From: Pantoea sp. WMus005
GTDB taxonomy: Bacteria > Pseudomonadota > Gammaproteobacteria > Enterobacterales > Enterobacteriaceae
Length of the DNA: 64,000 nucleotides
NCBI RefSeq assembly: GCF_013415305.1
Contig: NZ_JACBXU010000005.1
Coordinates: forward strand, 124,001-188,000
Reading direction: 5' to 3'
Of the stretch, positions 37,983-46,622 are shown piece after piece. The notes below the pieces were generated by a model, which saw only the letters and a list, made by a program, of their open reading frames with translations, was not told where the DNA came from and did not search any database. The number at the start of each line of letters is the position of its first letter. The first letter of the stretch is position 1. The translations under genes and the position numbers were made by a program.

Positions 37983-38783
37983 TTACCAGGTCGCGCGCAT
38001 ACGTTCGCGAACCAGGGAGGAACTGTGACGATTGGATGCGCCAAGGCGATTTTTCAGGGTGGGATCCTGACGCGCATCGCTAATCGCTTTCTGCACAGCG
38101 ATCTCTACCATCGCCACATCGGCGTCAGAAGGCGCATCCGGGTCGGCAACGTTCAGCAGATCGGAGAGCAGGCCCAGCGTGGCGAAGTTATTTACGTCAT
38201 ACGCCATGGGGGGAATAGTGGCGGCCAGTTTTTCCAGCGCCTCCACCGAGCGCAGCGTAATTCGCGCTGCAGATTCTTTGCCCATCGCATGCACCAGCAC
38301 GCCCTGATCGTTAAGCGCTATCAGCCGGTTGGCCTGATAACCATGTGCCAGGAACGCACCAGACATCGCCTTACCCACAATCAGGCCAATCACCGGATGA
38401 CCGGCCAGCCGCGCTTTGGCATAAGCACCGGCAGCGCCAGCCAGTGCCTGATGAATACCAAAGGCTTCTTCACGGCGGCCATAGGCCTGACTCGGTACGT
38501 CGATCACTGCCACAATTGGGCGTTTTACGTCACTGTTGATATCCGCTTCAATGGTTTCATTTACCACTTTCGCCAGCGTCCAGCCTTCCAGCAGACCGAC
38601 TTCACCCTGCGCGGCGCGCGGATAGTGGTTTTGTGCATCGGTCACCACGGCGATAAACCGTACGTTTTCGCCATTGAGCTGGCCGTCAGCCACCTGAACA
38701 GAAGCGCAGAGGCCATCAAGACGTTGAGCATGGGGTGCGAGTTTTTCCAGCCAGGTTGCACCGCGGCTGATTGTCTGCGTCAT
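37983..38783 (-). CDS. mdcE: Malonate decarboxylase gamma subunit MdcE
   Basis: 266 residues with a crotonase-like carboxyltransferase fold; GIHQALAGAAGAYAKARLAG and GLIVGKAMSGAFLAHG are conserved. MdcE and MdcD together decarboxylate malonyl-S-ACP to acetyl-S-ACP. Its ATG overlaps the mdcD stop as TAATG. Confidence 0.94.
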   Translation of the reverse strand: MTQTISRGATWLEKLAPHAQRLDGLCASVQVADGQLNGENVRFIAVVTDAQNHYPRAAQGEVGLLEGWTLAKVVNETIEADINSDVKRPIVAVIDVPSQAYGRREEAFGIHQALAGAAGAYAKARLAGHPVIGLIVGKAMSGAFLAHGYQANRLIALNDQGVLVHAMGKESAARITLRSVEALEKLAATIPPMAYDVNNFATLGLLSDLLNVADPDAPSDADVAMVEIAVQKAISDARQDPTLKNRLGASNRHSSSLVRERMRATW

Positions 38784-39616
38784 TATTTATCCTCCCGGGC
38801 GAAAAGCTGTTTAATCTGCGCCGTGTCCGCCTGCTGGCGGGTGTCGAACTGCATCAGACGTGGCAGAAAATCGGCATATTTGTCGCTACGGTTCTGCGCC
38901 GGAACGCCGCGGGCAATGAAATCATTTACGGCCGTTTTAACCGCGTTAATGCCATCACTGACGAGCGCATCGACCAGGCCGCTGGCGTAGCGGATTTCGC
39001 CGCCGGTCATGCTCCAGATAAACGGACGATCGCGTGAGTCATACTCTTCAATGCCCGCTTCCTGCTCAATCACCTGTGGACCGTTCAGTCCCAGACGGGC
39101 CTCGCGGGTCACAATCAGGTAGCTGCATAGCGCGGCGGCGATAGACATCCCGCCGAAGCAGCCAACCGTACCGCTGACGATGCCAATTACCGGCGTATAG
39201 CGACGCAGATCGACAATGGCTGCATGAATATCCGCAATCGCTGCCAGTCCCAGATTCGCTTCCTGTAAGCGCACGCCACCGGTCTCCAGGCAGAGCACCG
39301 CCTGGGTCGGGATTCCGTTGCGATTATCTTCTGCCGCCAGCTCCAGCGCCGCCGCCATTTTCGCACCGGAGACTTCGCCCATGCTGCCACCCTGGAAGGT
39401 GCCTTCGATGGCGATCACCACCGCAGACTGACCGTTCAGCGTGCCGCGAGCCACCACCATGCCATCATCTGACTGAGGTACCACGCCCTGCGGAGCCAGC
39501 CACGGCGACATGATGCCTTCAAAGGGATCAAGCAGTTCGCGGTAGCTGCCTGCGTCCAGCAATGCATGGGCACGTTCACGGGCCCGTAATTCAATAAAAC
39601 TGGCATCGTTACGCAT
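38783..39616 (-). CDS. mdcD: Malonate decarboxylase beta subunit MdcD
   Basis: 277 residues of the acetyl-CoA carboxylase carboxyltransferase-like fold. ALCLETGGVRLQEANLGLA and IVSGTVGCFGGMSIAAALC (both glycine-rich oxyanion-type stretches) are recognisable. Partner of MdcE in decarboxylation. It overlaps mdcC by eight bases and mdcE by one. Confidence 0.95.
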   Translation of the reverse strand: MRNDASFIELRARERAHALLDAGSYRELLDPFEGIMSPWLAPQGVVPQSDDGMVVARGTLNGQSAVVIAIEGTFQGGSMGEVSGAKMAAALELAAEDNRNGIPTQAVLCLETGGVRLQEANLGLAAIADIHAAIVDLRRYTPVIGIVSGTVGCFGGMSIAAALCSYLIVTREARLGLNGPQVIEQEAGIEEYDSRDRPFIWSMTGGEIRYASGLVDALVSDGINAVKTAVNDFIARGVPAQNRSDKYADFLPRLMQFDTRQQADTAQIKQLFAREDK

Positions 39617-39908
39617 GGCTCACCTCTTCAAAAACCTGTTCAATACGGATACGCGCCACGCCGGGTGTCGCGCCGAAATCATGAATAATCATCTTTCCGG
39701 CGGGCAGGCCGTTGATTAAGTTCAGGCGGTCAAACAGCGCTTTCCAGCGGGCGTCGCTGTTATCCAGGGAGGTGGTGATATCAATGGTCAGTGTCTGGCC
39801 TTCGGTTGCGGTGTACAGCACTTCCATATCACCGGAACCAACGACCCCTGCCAGCGCTCTGCCACTGAGCAGGCGGTTAGCAGGTAGAGCTAATGTGATG
39901 TGTTCCAT
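39609..39908 (-). CDS. mdcC: Malonate decarboxylase acyl carrier protein MdcC (delta subunit)
   Basis: 99 residues. Ser25 in GVVGSGDMEVLY is the attachment site for the triphosphoribosyl-dephospho-CoA group, at the same position as in the Klebsiella protein. It carries the malonyl and acetyl thioesters between MdcA, MdcDE and MdcH. Encoded between mdcB and mdcD. Confidence 0.95.
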   Translation of the reverse strand: MEHITLALPANRLLSGRALAGVVGSGDMEVLYTATEGQTLTIDITTSLDNSDARWKALFDRLNLINGLPAGKMIIHDFGATPGVARIRIEQVFEEVSHA

Positions 39909-39916
39909 AATGGCCT

Positions 39917-40777
39917 CTAAAAATAAGTATGTTCAGGCGAACAGACCCGATCGATAAACAGCGTTGCGGCCAGCAAGTCGGCAGCTCCACCCGGCGAGGC
40001 GTTGAGCGCCAGCATCCGACGGTCGAGCTGCTGAAGCGCCACCTGACCCGCAGCTGTACGGCAGCCGCCCGCCAGCAGCACGGCACGTGCTCCCTGTTGC
40101 ATGGCGTCGAGTCCGATCATGCCTGCACGTGACAGCACGCAGGTATCGCTGAGTGAAGTCATGATCGCCATCAGCGCATCCAGCCGGGCTTCGCTTTCAC
40201 TGGCACCTACCGCACGGCTGGTCAGCAACTGCGGAAGCGCCAGTTTCATCACGTGAGGAAACGCCTGTTGCGCCTCTTCGCGTGCGCCGGGTACCTGATA
40301 GCGGTGCGTCGCTTTTAATCCTTTGCTGAACACTCTGGGGGCGTGGCTGTCGGGCAGGCTCGCCAGCGCGGCAGCGGTGCGGGTCAGATGATCAGCACTG
40401 ACTGCACCACCCTGCATCGCTGCGGCACTGACCAGCAACCCCAGCGCCCAGATCGCGCCCCGATGGGTGTTCACGCCGCTGGTTGCTGCCATCATCTGCT
40501 GTTCGCCGTCGCGGCCAAGCCGACCGACTGTTTCGCGCAGGGCGATATCGGCGGGGCGAAGCCAGCTGTGACGGGCCAGCGCCAGAAAGGCTGGCATCAG
40601 GCTATGAGCGGAACGCTCCATCAGCGCCAGCGTCAGATCCCGATGTGCGCCGTTTCCCCGACTGTCTACCAGACCCGGCTTGGGGCTCAGGCGTGCTTCA
40701 TCGATCAGGCAATCGCGCGCTATCGTCGCCAGATGACTGGCCTGCGCCTCGGCATGTGTCTGTGACAGGAGTTTCAT
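39917..40777 (-). CDS. mdcB: Triphosphoribosyl-dephospho-CoA synthase MdcB
   Basis: 286 residues from ATG 40777; a longer frame to 40825 would overlap mdcA by 49 bases. It resembles CitG of citrate lyase; ARLSPKPGLVDSRGNGAHRD and NTHRGAIWALGLL are the conserved stretches. It joins ATP and dephospho-CoA to make the prosthetic-group precursor used by MdcG. Its ATG overlaps the mdcA stop as TAATG. Confidence 0.95.
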   Translation of the reverse strand: MKLLSQTHAEAQASHLATIARDCLIDEARLSPKPGLVDSRGNGAHRDLTLALMERSAHSLMPAFLALARHSWLRPADIALRETVGRLGRDGEQQMMAATSGVNTHRGAIWALGLLVSAAAMQGGAVSADHLTRTAAALASLPDSHAPRVFSKGLKATHRYQVPGAREEAQQAFPHVMKLALPQLLTSRAVGASESEARLDALMAIMTSLSDTCVLSRAGMIGLDAMQQGARAVLLAGGCRTAAGQVALQQLDRRMLALNASPGGAADLLAATLFIDRVCSPEHTYF

Positions 40778-42432
40778 TACCAGCTCCGGAATTTGGCTGG
40801 CGGGTTGTACAGGCCATCTGACCATTCAACCAGGTCAGCGACGCTGCCCGCTGCCAGCAGTGAACGGGTGGCGTCGGAGCGGCGGATACCCATATCTTCC
40901 GGATAAACGACTTTGCCGCTTTTACGCAGCGCGGCGACGCGGGCAGCATCCACGCCCAGACCAATATCGGTAATCCCGGCTACTGCAGCGACCATGGCGC
41001 GACGCTCTTCCAGACTTTCCGCCCGATAGAGATAGGCGATGCCTTCCTCGGTCAGCACATGCGTGACGTCATCGCCATAGATCATTACCGGAGCCAGCGG
41101 CATACCGGAGGATTTCGCGACTTCAACCGCATCCAGGGTTTCAACGAAGGTCGGTTTCGCACCGGCCTGGAAGGTTTCGACCATCTGCACCACCAGTTTT
41201 TTGCCGCGCTGCATCGGGTCTGGCTCGGTGATCATATTCAGCCAGGCGGGCGTCGCGTGACGGCGGCCATGGGGATCGTGACCCATGTTTGGTGCACCAC
41301 CGAAGCCAGCAAGACGACCCCGGGTGACGGTAGAGGAGTTCGCCAGACCATCAACCTGCAGGGTGGCACCGATAAACATATCAACCGCGTACTGACCTGC
41401 CATCTGACAGAAAGCGCGGTTAGAGCGCATTGAGCCGTCGCTGCCGGTAAAGAAGATGTCGGGACGAGCACGAATGTACTCTTCCATCCCCATTTCGCCA
41501 CCGAAGCAGTGCACGCTCTCTACCCAGCCGCTCTCAATTGCTGGGATCAGTGTTGGGTGTGGGTTCAGCGTCCAGTGTTTACAGATTTTGCCTTTCAGAC
41601 CCAGCTGTTCACCGTAGGTGGGCAGCAGCAGTTCAATGGCGGCAGTGTTAAAACCGATTCCGTGGTTCAGTGACTGCACCTGGTGTTCAGCGTAGATACC
41701 TTTAATCGCCATCATCGCCATCAGGATGTGTTCCTGCTTAATCAGGCGCGGATCGCGGGTGAACAGCGGTTCGATAAAGAAGGGTTTATCAGCCACCACA
41801 ACGTAGTCGATCCAGGAGCCAGGAATATCGACGCGCGGCAGGTCGGTTTCGTCATCGACCAGTTCATTGACCTGGGCTATCACGATACCGTCACGAAACG
41901 CGGCTGCTTCCACCAGCGCCGGGGTATCTTCAGTACTGGGGCCGGTGTAGAGATTGCCTTTGCGGTCGGCTTTGTAGCCGGCAATCAGCGCCACATTCGG
42001 GCTAAGGTCAACGTAGAGACGGGAATAGAGTTCGATATAGGTATGAATAGCGCCGATTTCTAACTGACCATCCTGCAACAGCTGAGACATGCGCAGACTC
42101 TGCGGACCGGAGAAAGAGAAGTCGAGTTTGCGGGCAATGCCTTTTTCAAAAATATCGAGATGTTCGCTGCGGCCGACGCTGGGCATAATCATATGCAGGT
42201 CGTGAATCTTTGCCGGATTCACCGCAGCCAGCGTACGGGACAAAAAGTCAGCCTGCTTCTGGTTATTCCCTTCAAGCACCACGCGGTCACCTGGCGCAAT
42301 TAACTGTTCAAATGCTTCAACGGCTCTTTCGGTAGGAATTACTTTGCCATCAAGGGAAAAGGAGGTCATACGACGCGCTTTTTCACTGCGGCGTGTGTTC
42401 CAGTCCCGGGCAGGCGTTTGGCCTGTGTTCAT
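40777..42432 (-). CDS. mdcA: Malonate decarboxylase alpha subunit MdcA (acetyl-S-ACP:malonate ACP transferase)
   Basis: 551 residues, the usual length. CoA-transferase type; SLNHGIGFNTAAIELLLPT and GSDGSMRSNRAFCQMAGQ are conserved. It swaps the acetyl group on the acyl carrier for malonate, releasing acetate and forming malonyl-S-ACP, so the whole cycle converts malonate to acetate and CO2. First gene of the operon, with a very strong AGGAGGT before the ATG. Confidence 0.96.
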   Translation of the reverse strand: MNTGQTPARDWNTRRSEKARRMTSFSLDGKVIPTERAVEAFEQLIAPGDRVVLEGNNQKQADFLSRTLAAVNPAKIHDLHMIMPSVGRSEHLDIFEKGIARKLDFSFSGPQSLRMSQLLQDGQLEIGAIHTYIELYSRLYVDLSPNVALIAGYKADRKGNLYTGPSTEDTPALVEAAAFRDGIVIAQVNELVDDETDLPRVDIPGSWIDYVVVADKPFFIEPLFTRDPRLIKQEHILMAMMAIKGIYAEHQVQSLNHGIGFNTAAIELLLPTYGEQLGLKGKICKHWTLNPHPTLIPAIESGWVESVHCFGGEMGMEEYIRARPDIFFTGSDGSMRSNRAFCQMAGQYAVDMFIGATLQVDGLANSSTVTRGRLAGFGGAPNMGHDPHGRRHATPAWLNMITEPDPMQRGKKLVVQMVETFQAGAKPTFVETLDAVEVAKSSGMPLAPVMIYGDDVTHVLTEEGIAYLYRAESLEERRAMVAAVAGITDIGLGVDAARVAALRKSGKVVYPEDMGIRRSDATRSLLAAGSVADLVEWSDGLYNPPAKFRSW

Positions 42433-42766
42433 TTCAACCTCCTGATTAGAATCGGTGTGCTGACGTGTATGCTGAGGGAAGTCTGAGCTTTCTTATTACC
42501 CTGTTCAATTAAGCAAAAAAGCGGAACGTTAGATTTAAGGTAACGATGGAGAAAGGGGATGGATAAGCGAAGCCTGGAGTATAGGCTGTGAGAGATGAAT
42601 TAAAGGTTACAGCGGTGAATATTTCTGGCTGGCACTAGTTATTGAAATAAAAGGTGGGTGAAAGCTATTCTTCGGCTAGCGTTTAACGGGCGAGGGGACC
42701 GAATAGCCGATAACCAGACAATAAAAAAGCAGGCCGGAGCCTGCTTTCTGATCGGTTACTGTCCGC
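42433..42766. other. mdcA upstream region and glpD 3' flank
   Basis: 334 bp on the 5' side of mdcA. It must hold the mdc promoter and MdcR sites, but I see no palindrome good enough to call a LysR box. GCTATTC (42664-42670) and GAATAGC about 30 bases later form an imperfect hairpin. The glpD terminator is at the far end. No protein gene is apparent. Confidence 0.5.
42723..42747 (-). terminator. Terminator of glpD
   Basis: Perfect 9-bp stem (42726-42734 / 42739-42747), loop CGGA, followed on the minus strand by TTTTTT. It ends glpD transcription before it can enter the mdc operon. Confidence 0.9.
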
Positions 42767-44272
42767 TTATGAAGCCAGCGACAGTGCCGGTTTCGCTTTC
42801 GCGGCCAGCCATTCAGCCACGCGCGCCTGCTGCTCTTTGGTCAGCCACATGCCCTGTTTAGTACGACGCCAGATAGCATCATCCAGCTCACGCACCCACT
42901 CATGCTGGACCAGGTAGCGTAACTCCGCCTCATAGAAATCATGACCGAAATTCTCACCCAAATCGTCCAGGCTTTTCGCTCCGTTCAGCAGGGTTTCAGT
43001 GCTGCTGCCGTAAGTACGTGAGAAGTGGCGCGCCATGTTTTCGGTAATGAACGGATAACGACGACGCAGGCTGACCGCATAATCCTCGCTGGTGCCGTTA
43101 ATGTTACCGCCCGGCAACACGCATTTCTTCGTCCAGGCCGGACCAGCGTTCGGGTAGTACTTCGCCAGTTTCTCCAGCGCATGTTCTGCCAGCTTACGAT
43201 AGGTGGTCAGCTTGCCGCCAAACACGGAAAGCAGTGGAGCCTGACCATTATCATCGCGCACATCCAGCGTGTAATCACGGGTGATTGCCTGCGGTGAATC
43301 AGATTCGTCATCACACAGCGGACGGACACCCGAGTAAGACCAGACGATATCGTCGGCGGTCAGTTGCTTTTTAAAGTGTCCGTTAAACACTTTCAGCAGG
43401 TACTCAGTCTCGCTGTCATCGATATGGACGCTTTTCGGATCGCCTTTGTACTCTACGTCGGTCGTCCCGATAATAGAGAATTCATCCATCCACGGGATGA
43501 CAAACACGATGCGGTTATCTTCGTTCTGCAGAATATAAGCCTGCTTCTCGGTATGGACGCGCGGCACCACGATGTGGCTGCCTTTGATCAGACGGATACC
43601 ATAAGGCGACTTCAGCTTCAGGCTGTCATCAAACAGCTGCTTAACCCACGGGCCGGCCGCGTTAACCAGACCTTTCGACTGCCAGGTAAAGGTTTTACCG
43701 GTGTCGACATCTTCCGCTTCGACCTTCCACAGGCCGCCTTCACGCCAGGCGCGCGTCACACGGGTGCGGGTACGCACTTCGCCGCCATGCTTCACCACTT
43801 CCTGCGCATTCAGTACCACCATGCGGGCATCATCGACCCAGCAGTCTGAATATTCGAATCCGCGCGTAATTTCCGGCTTAAGGGCCGAATCCGCGCCAAA
43901 GCGCAGACTTTTACTGCCTGGCAGGCTGGTACGCTTGCCAAGATGGTCATACATAAACAGGCCAGTGCGGATCATCCAGGCCGGACGCAGATGCGGACGG
44001 TGCGGAAGACGGAAGCGCATCGGGAACGCCAGGTGCGGCGCCATTTTCAGCAGTACTTCACGTTCGGCCAGTGCTTCACTGACCAGACGGAATTCGTAAT
44101 GTTCAAGGTAGCGCAATCCGCCGTGAATCAGTTTTGAACTGGCAGAGGAGGTCGCGCAAGCCAGATCCCGCGCCTCCAGCATTAACACCGACAGTCCGCG
44201 TCCTGCAGCGTCTGCTGCAATGCCGGCACCGTTGATGCCGCCGCCGATCACGATCAGGTCTTTGGTTTCCAC
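42767..44272 (-). CDS. glpD: Aerobic glycerol-3-phosphate dehydrogenase GlpD
   Basis: 501 residues, the same as E. coli. The FAD-binding motif DLIVIGGGINGAGIAADA is at the N-terminus, and RLIKGSHIVVPR and GGKLTTYRKLAEHALEK follow. A membrane-bound flavoprotein that oxidises glycerol-3-phosphate to dihydroxyacetone phosphate and reduces ubiquinone. The start codon by homology (METKDL) is GTG at 44272; the ATG five bases upstream is out of frame. GGAGG lies just before. Controlled by the tandem GlpR operators. Confidence 0.96.
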   Translation of the reverse strand: METKDLIVIGGGINGAGIAADAAGRGLSVLMLEARDLACATSSASSKLIHGGLRYLEHYEFRLVSEALAEREVLLKMAPHLAFPMRFRLPHRPHLRPAWMIRTGLFMYDHLGKRTSLPGSKSLRFGADSALKPEITRGFEYSDCWVDDARMVVLNAQEVVKHGGEVRTRTRVTRAWREGGLWKVEAEDVDTGKTFTWQSKGLVNAAGPWVKQLFDDSLKLKSPYGIRLIKGSHIVVPRVHTEKQAYILQNEDNRIVFVIPWMDEFSIIGTTDVEYKGDPKSVHIDDSETEYLLKVFNGHFKKQLTADDIVWSYSGVRPLCDDESDSPQAITRDYTLDVRDDNGQAPLLSVFGGKLTTYRKLAEHALEKLAKYYPNAGPAWTKKCVLPGGNINGTSEDYAVSLRRRYPFITENMARHFSRTYGSSTETLLNGAKSLDDLGENFGHDFYEAELRYLVQHEWVRELDDAIWRRTKQGMWLTKEQQARVAEWLAAKAKPALSLAS

Positions 44273-44284
44273 GTCATCTCCTCC

Positions 44285-44324
44285 GATGTTCGGAATAGTT
44301 CATTAATGTTCGTTTTCGAGCATA
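44285..44324 (-). promoter_or_regulatory. Tandem GlpR operators before glpD
   Basis: Two adjacent 20-bp sites: AATGTTCGTTTTCGAGCATA (44305-44324) is a good match to the GlpR palindrome (TGTTCG...CGAACA type), and GATGTTCGGAATAGTTCATT (44285-44304) has one strong and one weak half. E. coli glpD has tandem GlpR operators in the same place. They lie directly before glpD, so glpD is the main target. Confidence 0.72.
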
Positions 44325-44499
44325 ATCATAATCGCAAACCAACATTGACGCCAGCTTTTAACCGGGTAAAAACATTTTTGCGTGATATAGCTAACATTCT
44401 GCCCACCAAAAAAACAGATACCCGTAACGATTGTCAGGTTATCGGCGTGGATTATCGGGTTACACTACGGGCTATTGTGACGCTGTTATGAGAGATCCC

Positions 44500-44826
44500 A
44501 TGGAAACGTTCGAATGTATTGATGTGCAGCAGGCGCAGGCGCGTCTGGCGCAGGGTGCGCTGCTGGTGGATATCCGCGATCCGCAAAGTTATGCCCTGGG
44601 CCATGCGACGGGTGCGCTGCATTTGACCAACACTAACCTCAGCGACTTTGTCAGTGGTGCCGATCACAGCCTGCCCGTGCTGGTCATGTGCTATCACGGC
44701 AACAGCAGCAAAAGCGCAGCACACTATCTGCTGGGACAGGGGTTTAATGAGGCCTACAGCATTGATGGCGGCTTTGATGCCTGGCGTGCCGCTTTCCCTC
44801 AGCAGGTTGCCTCTGGCAGTGAATAA
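44500..44826 (+). CDS. glpE: Thiosulfate sulfurtransferase GlpE (rhodanese)
   Basis: 108 residues from ATG 44500, the E. coli length; an ATG four codons upstream (44488) is possible. A single rhodanese domain with active-site Cys in [12 protein letters not shown] and [16 protein letters not shown] before it. It transfers sulfane sulfur from thiosulfate to cyanide or thioredoxin in vitro; the physiological role is uncertain. First gene of glpEGR, divergent from glpD. Confidence 0.95.
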   Translation: METFECIDVQQAQARLAQGALLVDIRDPQSYALGHATGALHLTNTNLSDFVSGADHSLPVLVMCYHGNSSKSAAHYLLGQGFNEAYSIDGGFDAWRAAFPQQVASGSE

Positions 44827-44855
44827 ATGGCTGCTCGTCACATGGAGAGTTACTG

Positions 44856-45677
44856 ATGCGCATTACCCAATTTAATCAGCCGCGCATGGCGCAGGCGTTT
44901 GTTGACTACATGGCGACGCAGGGCATCACGCTGCGTATCGAGCATGAAAATCACTACGTCATCATGCTCGATGATGAGAGCAAAATTTCGGTGGTCGAAA
45001 ACGAACTTCAGCAGTTTTTGCACGACCCTAACCATCCGCGTTATCAGGCCGCCAGCTGGCACAGCGGCAAGACCGACAGTGGTCTGCGCTATGAGCGCAG
45101 CAATATCTGGGCGAACATCCGCGAGCGTGCCGGTCCGCTGACCATGACCCTGATGGTGCTCTGCATCGCAGTCTTTATTCTGATGCAGGTCATGGGCGAT
45201 CAGGCCGTGATGGCGTGGCTCTCCTGGCCGGATGCCGATCAGCACCTCCAGGTCTGGCGCTGGTTCAGCCATGCGCTGCTGCACTTCTCACTGCTGCACA
45301 TCCTGTTTAATCTGATGTGGTGGTGGTATCTGGGCGGCGTGGTTGAGAAGCGTCTTGGCAGCGGCAAACTGTTTGTGATTATGCTGATTTCGGCGCTGCT
45401 CAGCGGCTGGCTGCAGGCGAAGTTCAGCGGCATCTGGTTTGGTGGTCTGTCGGGCGTGGTCTATGCCCTGATGGGTTACTGCTGGCTGCGCGGTGAGCGC
45501 GATCCCGACAGCGGCGTCTATCTTGAACGGGGATTGATCGGTTTTGCAGTGGTCTGGCTGGTGATTGGCTGGTTCGGCGTCTTTGGTCTGGCTATTGCCA
45601 ACGCGGCGCATGTCGCTGGTCTGGTCGTTGGGCTGGCGATGGCGCTGGTCGATACGCGTAACGTCACGCGTCGATAG
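44856..45677 (+). CDS. glpG: Rhomboid intramembrane serine protease GlpG
   Basis: 273 residues (E. coli 276). A cytoplasmic N-terminal domain (about residues 1-70) precedes six membrane segments. The catalytic dyad is Ser199 in [11 protein letters not shown] and His252 in ANAAHVAG; His148 and Asn152 in LLHILFN form the oxyanion site. All are offset by two from E. coli numbering. It cleaves membrane helices; natural targets are mostly unknown. Between glpE and glpR. Confidence 0.96.
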   Translation: MRITQFNQPRMAQAFVDYMATQGITLRIEHENHYVIMLDDESKISVVENELQQFLHDPNHPRYQAASWHSGKTDSGLRYERSNIWANIRERAGPLTMTLMVLCIAVFILMQVMGDQAVMAWLSWPDADQHLQVWRWFSHALLHFSLLHILFNLMWWWYLGGVVEKRLGSGKLFVIMLISALLSGWLQAKFSGIWFGGLSGVVYALMGYCWLRGERDPDSGVYLERGLIGFAVVWLVIGWFGVFGLAIANAAHVAGLVVGLAMALVDTRNVTRR

Positions 45678-45708
45678 ACAGTAATAAGCGGTTTAACAGG
45701 AGAGGAAC

Positions 45709-46467
45709 GTGAAGCAGACGCAACGTCATGACGCGATTATCGATTTAGTCCGTCGTCAGGGATATGTCAGTACTGAGGAGCTGGTGGATCATTTTGAGGT
45801 CAGCCCGCAAACTATTCGTCGCGATCTCAACGATTTGGCCGATCAGAACAAAATTCAGCGCCACCACGGTGGCGCGGCGCTCCCTTCCAGCTCTGAGAAT
45901 ACCGCCTGGCACGATCGTAAAATGATGTGGTCAGCGGAAAAAGCGCGGATTGCGCAGCGGGTTGCCAGCCAGATCCCGGATGGGGCCACGCTGTTTATCG
46001 ACATCGGCACCACGCCGGAAGCGGTGGCGCATGCGCTGCTCAACCACAGCGATTTACGCGTGGTGACCAACAACCTCAACGTCGCAATGCTGTTGATGGG
46101 CAAGCCCGATTTCCGGGTGATTATCGCGGGCGGTGAAGTGCGAACCCGCGATGGCGCGGTGATGGGGGAAGCGACGCTCGACTTTATATCCCAGTTCCGT
46201 CTCGATTACGGCATCCTGGGGATCAGCGGCATCGACATGGATGGGTCGCTGCTGGAGTTCGACTATCACGAGGTTCGCACCAAACGCGCCATCATTGAAA
46301 ATTCGCGCTGCGCGATGCTGGTGGTGGATCACTCGAAATTTGGCCGCAACGCCATGGTTAATCTTGGCAACATGAGCCTGCTGGATTATCTCTACACCGA
46401 TAAAGTGCCGCCAGCCAGCGTCATGAAAGTGATTGAGCAGCATGAGGTTCACCTGGAACTCTGCTGA
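45709..46467 (+). CDS. glpR: Glycerol-3-phosphate regulon repressor GlpR (DeoR family)
   Basis: 252 residues, the E. coli length, starting at GTG with GGAGAGG before it. The DeoR-type helix-turn-helix is [20 protein letters not shown], and the C-terminal sensor domain includes [15 protein letters not shown]. It represses glpD and other glp genes until glycerol-3-phosphate binds. Last gene of glpEGR; it should bind the operators at 44285-44324. Confidence 0.96.
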   Translation: MKQTQRHDAIIDLVRRQGYVSTEELVDHFEVSPQTIRRDLNDLADQNKIQRHHGGAALPSSSENTAWHDRKMMWSAEKARIAQRVASQIPDGATLFIDIGTTPEAVAHALLNHSDLRVVTNNLNVAMLLMGKPDFRVIIAGGEVRTRDGAVMGEATLDFISQFRLDYGILGISGIDMDGSLLEFDYHEVRTKRAIIENSRCAMLVVDHSKFGRNAMVNLGNMSLLDYLYTDKVPPASVMKVIEQHEVHLELC

Positions 46468-46476
46468 TTCCTGCCA

Positions 46477-46501
46477 CGCCAGCCTCCCGGCTGGCGTTTT
46501 T
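46477..46501 (+). terminator. Terminator of glpEGR
   Basis: Stem CGCCAGCC (46477-46484) / GGCTGGCG (46489-46496), perfect over 8 bp with loop TCCC, followed by TTTTT. Confidence 0.9.
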
Positions 46502-46622
46502 CTTTGATTGTTGTCGCTTTTTCCCCCACTCGCGTCTTAACTTAACGGTTGCTGGCACCCGGTTGTCAGCCCGTGCGCTTTCTATTTTTGCTTCACCTCA
46601 TTGCGTAACAGAAGGGAGTGAT

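Noticed and set aside
34455..42432. Mobile-element origin of the mdc cluster.
   Set aside because: I searched by eye for integrase, transposase, tRNA or direct repeats at the borders and saw none.
44476..44491. TGTGACGCTGTTATGA near the glpE start as a CRP site.
   Set aside because: Only one half-site fits, and it overlaps the start of translation, a poor place for activation.
46514..46526. Complement of a C-run before malP (GTGGGGGAAAAA) as a MalT box.
   Set aside because: About 7 of 10 positions at best, with the GAGG end missing.
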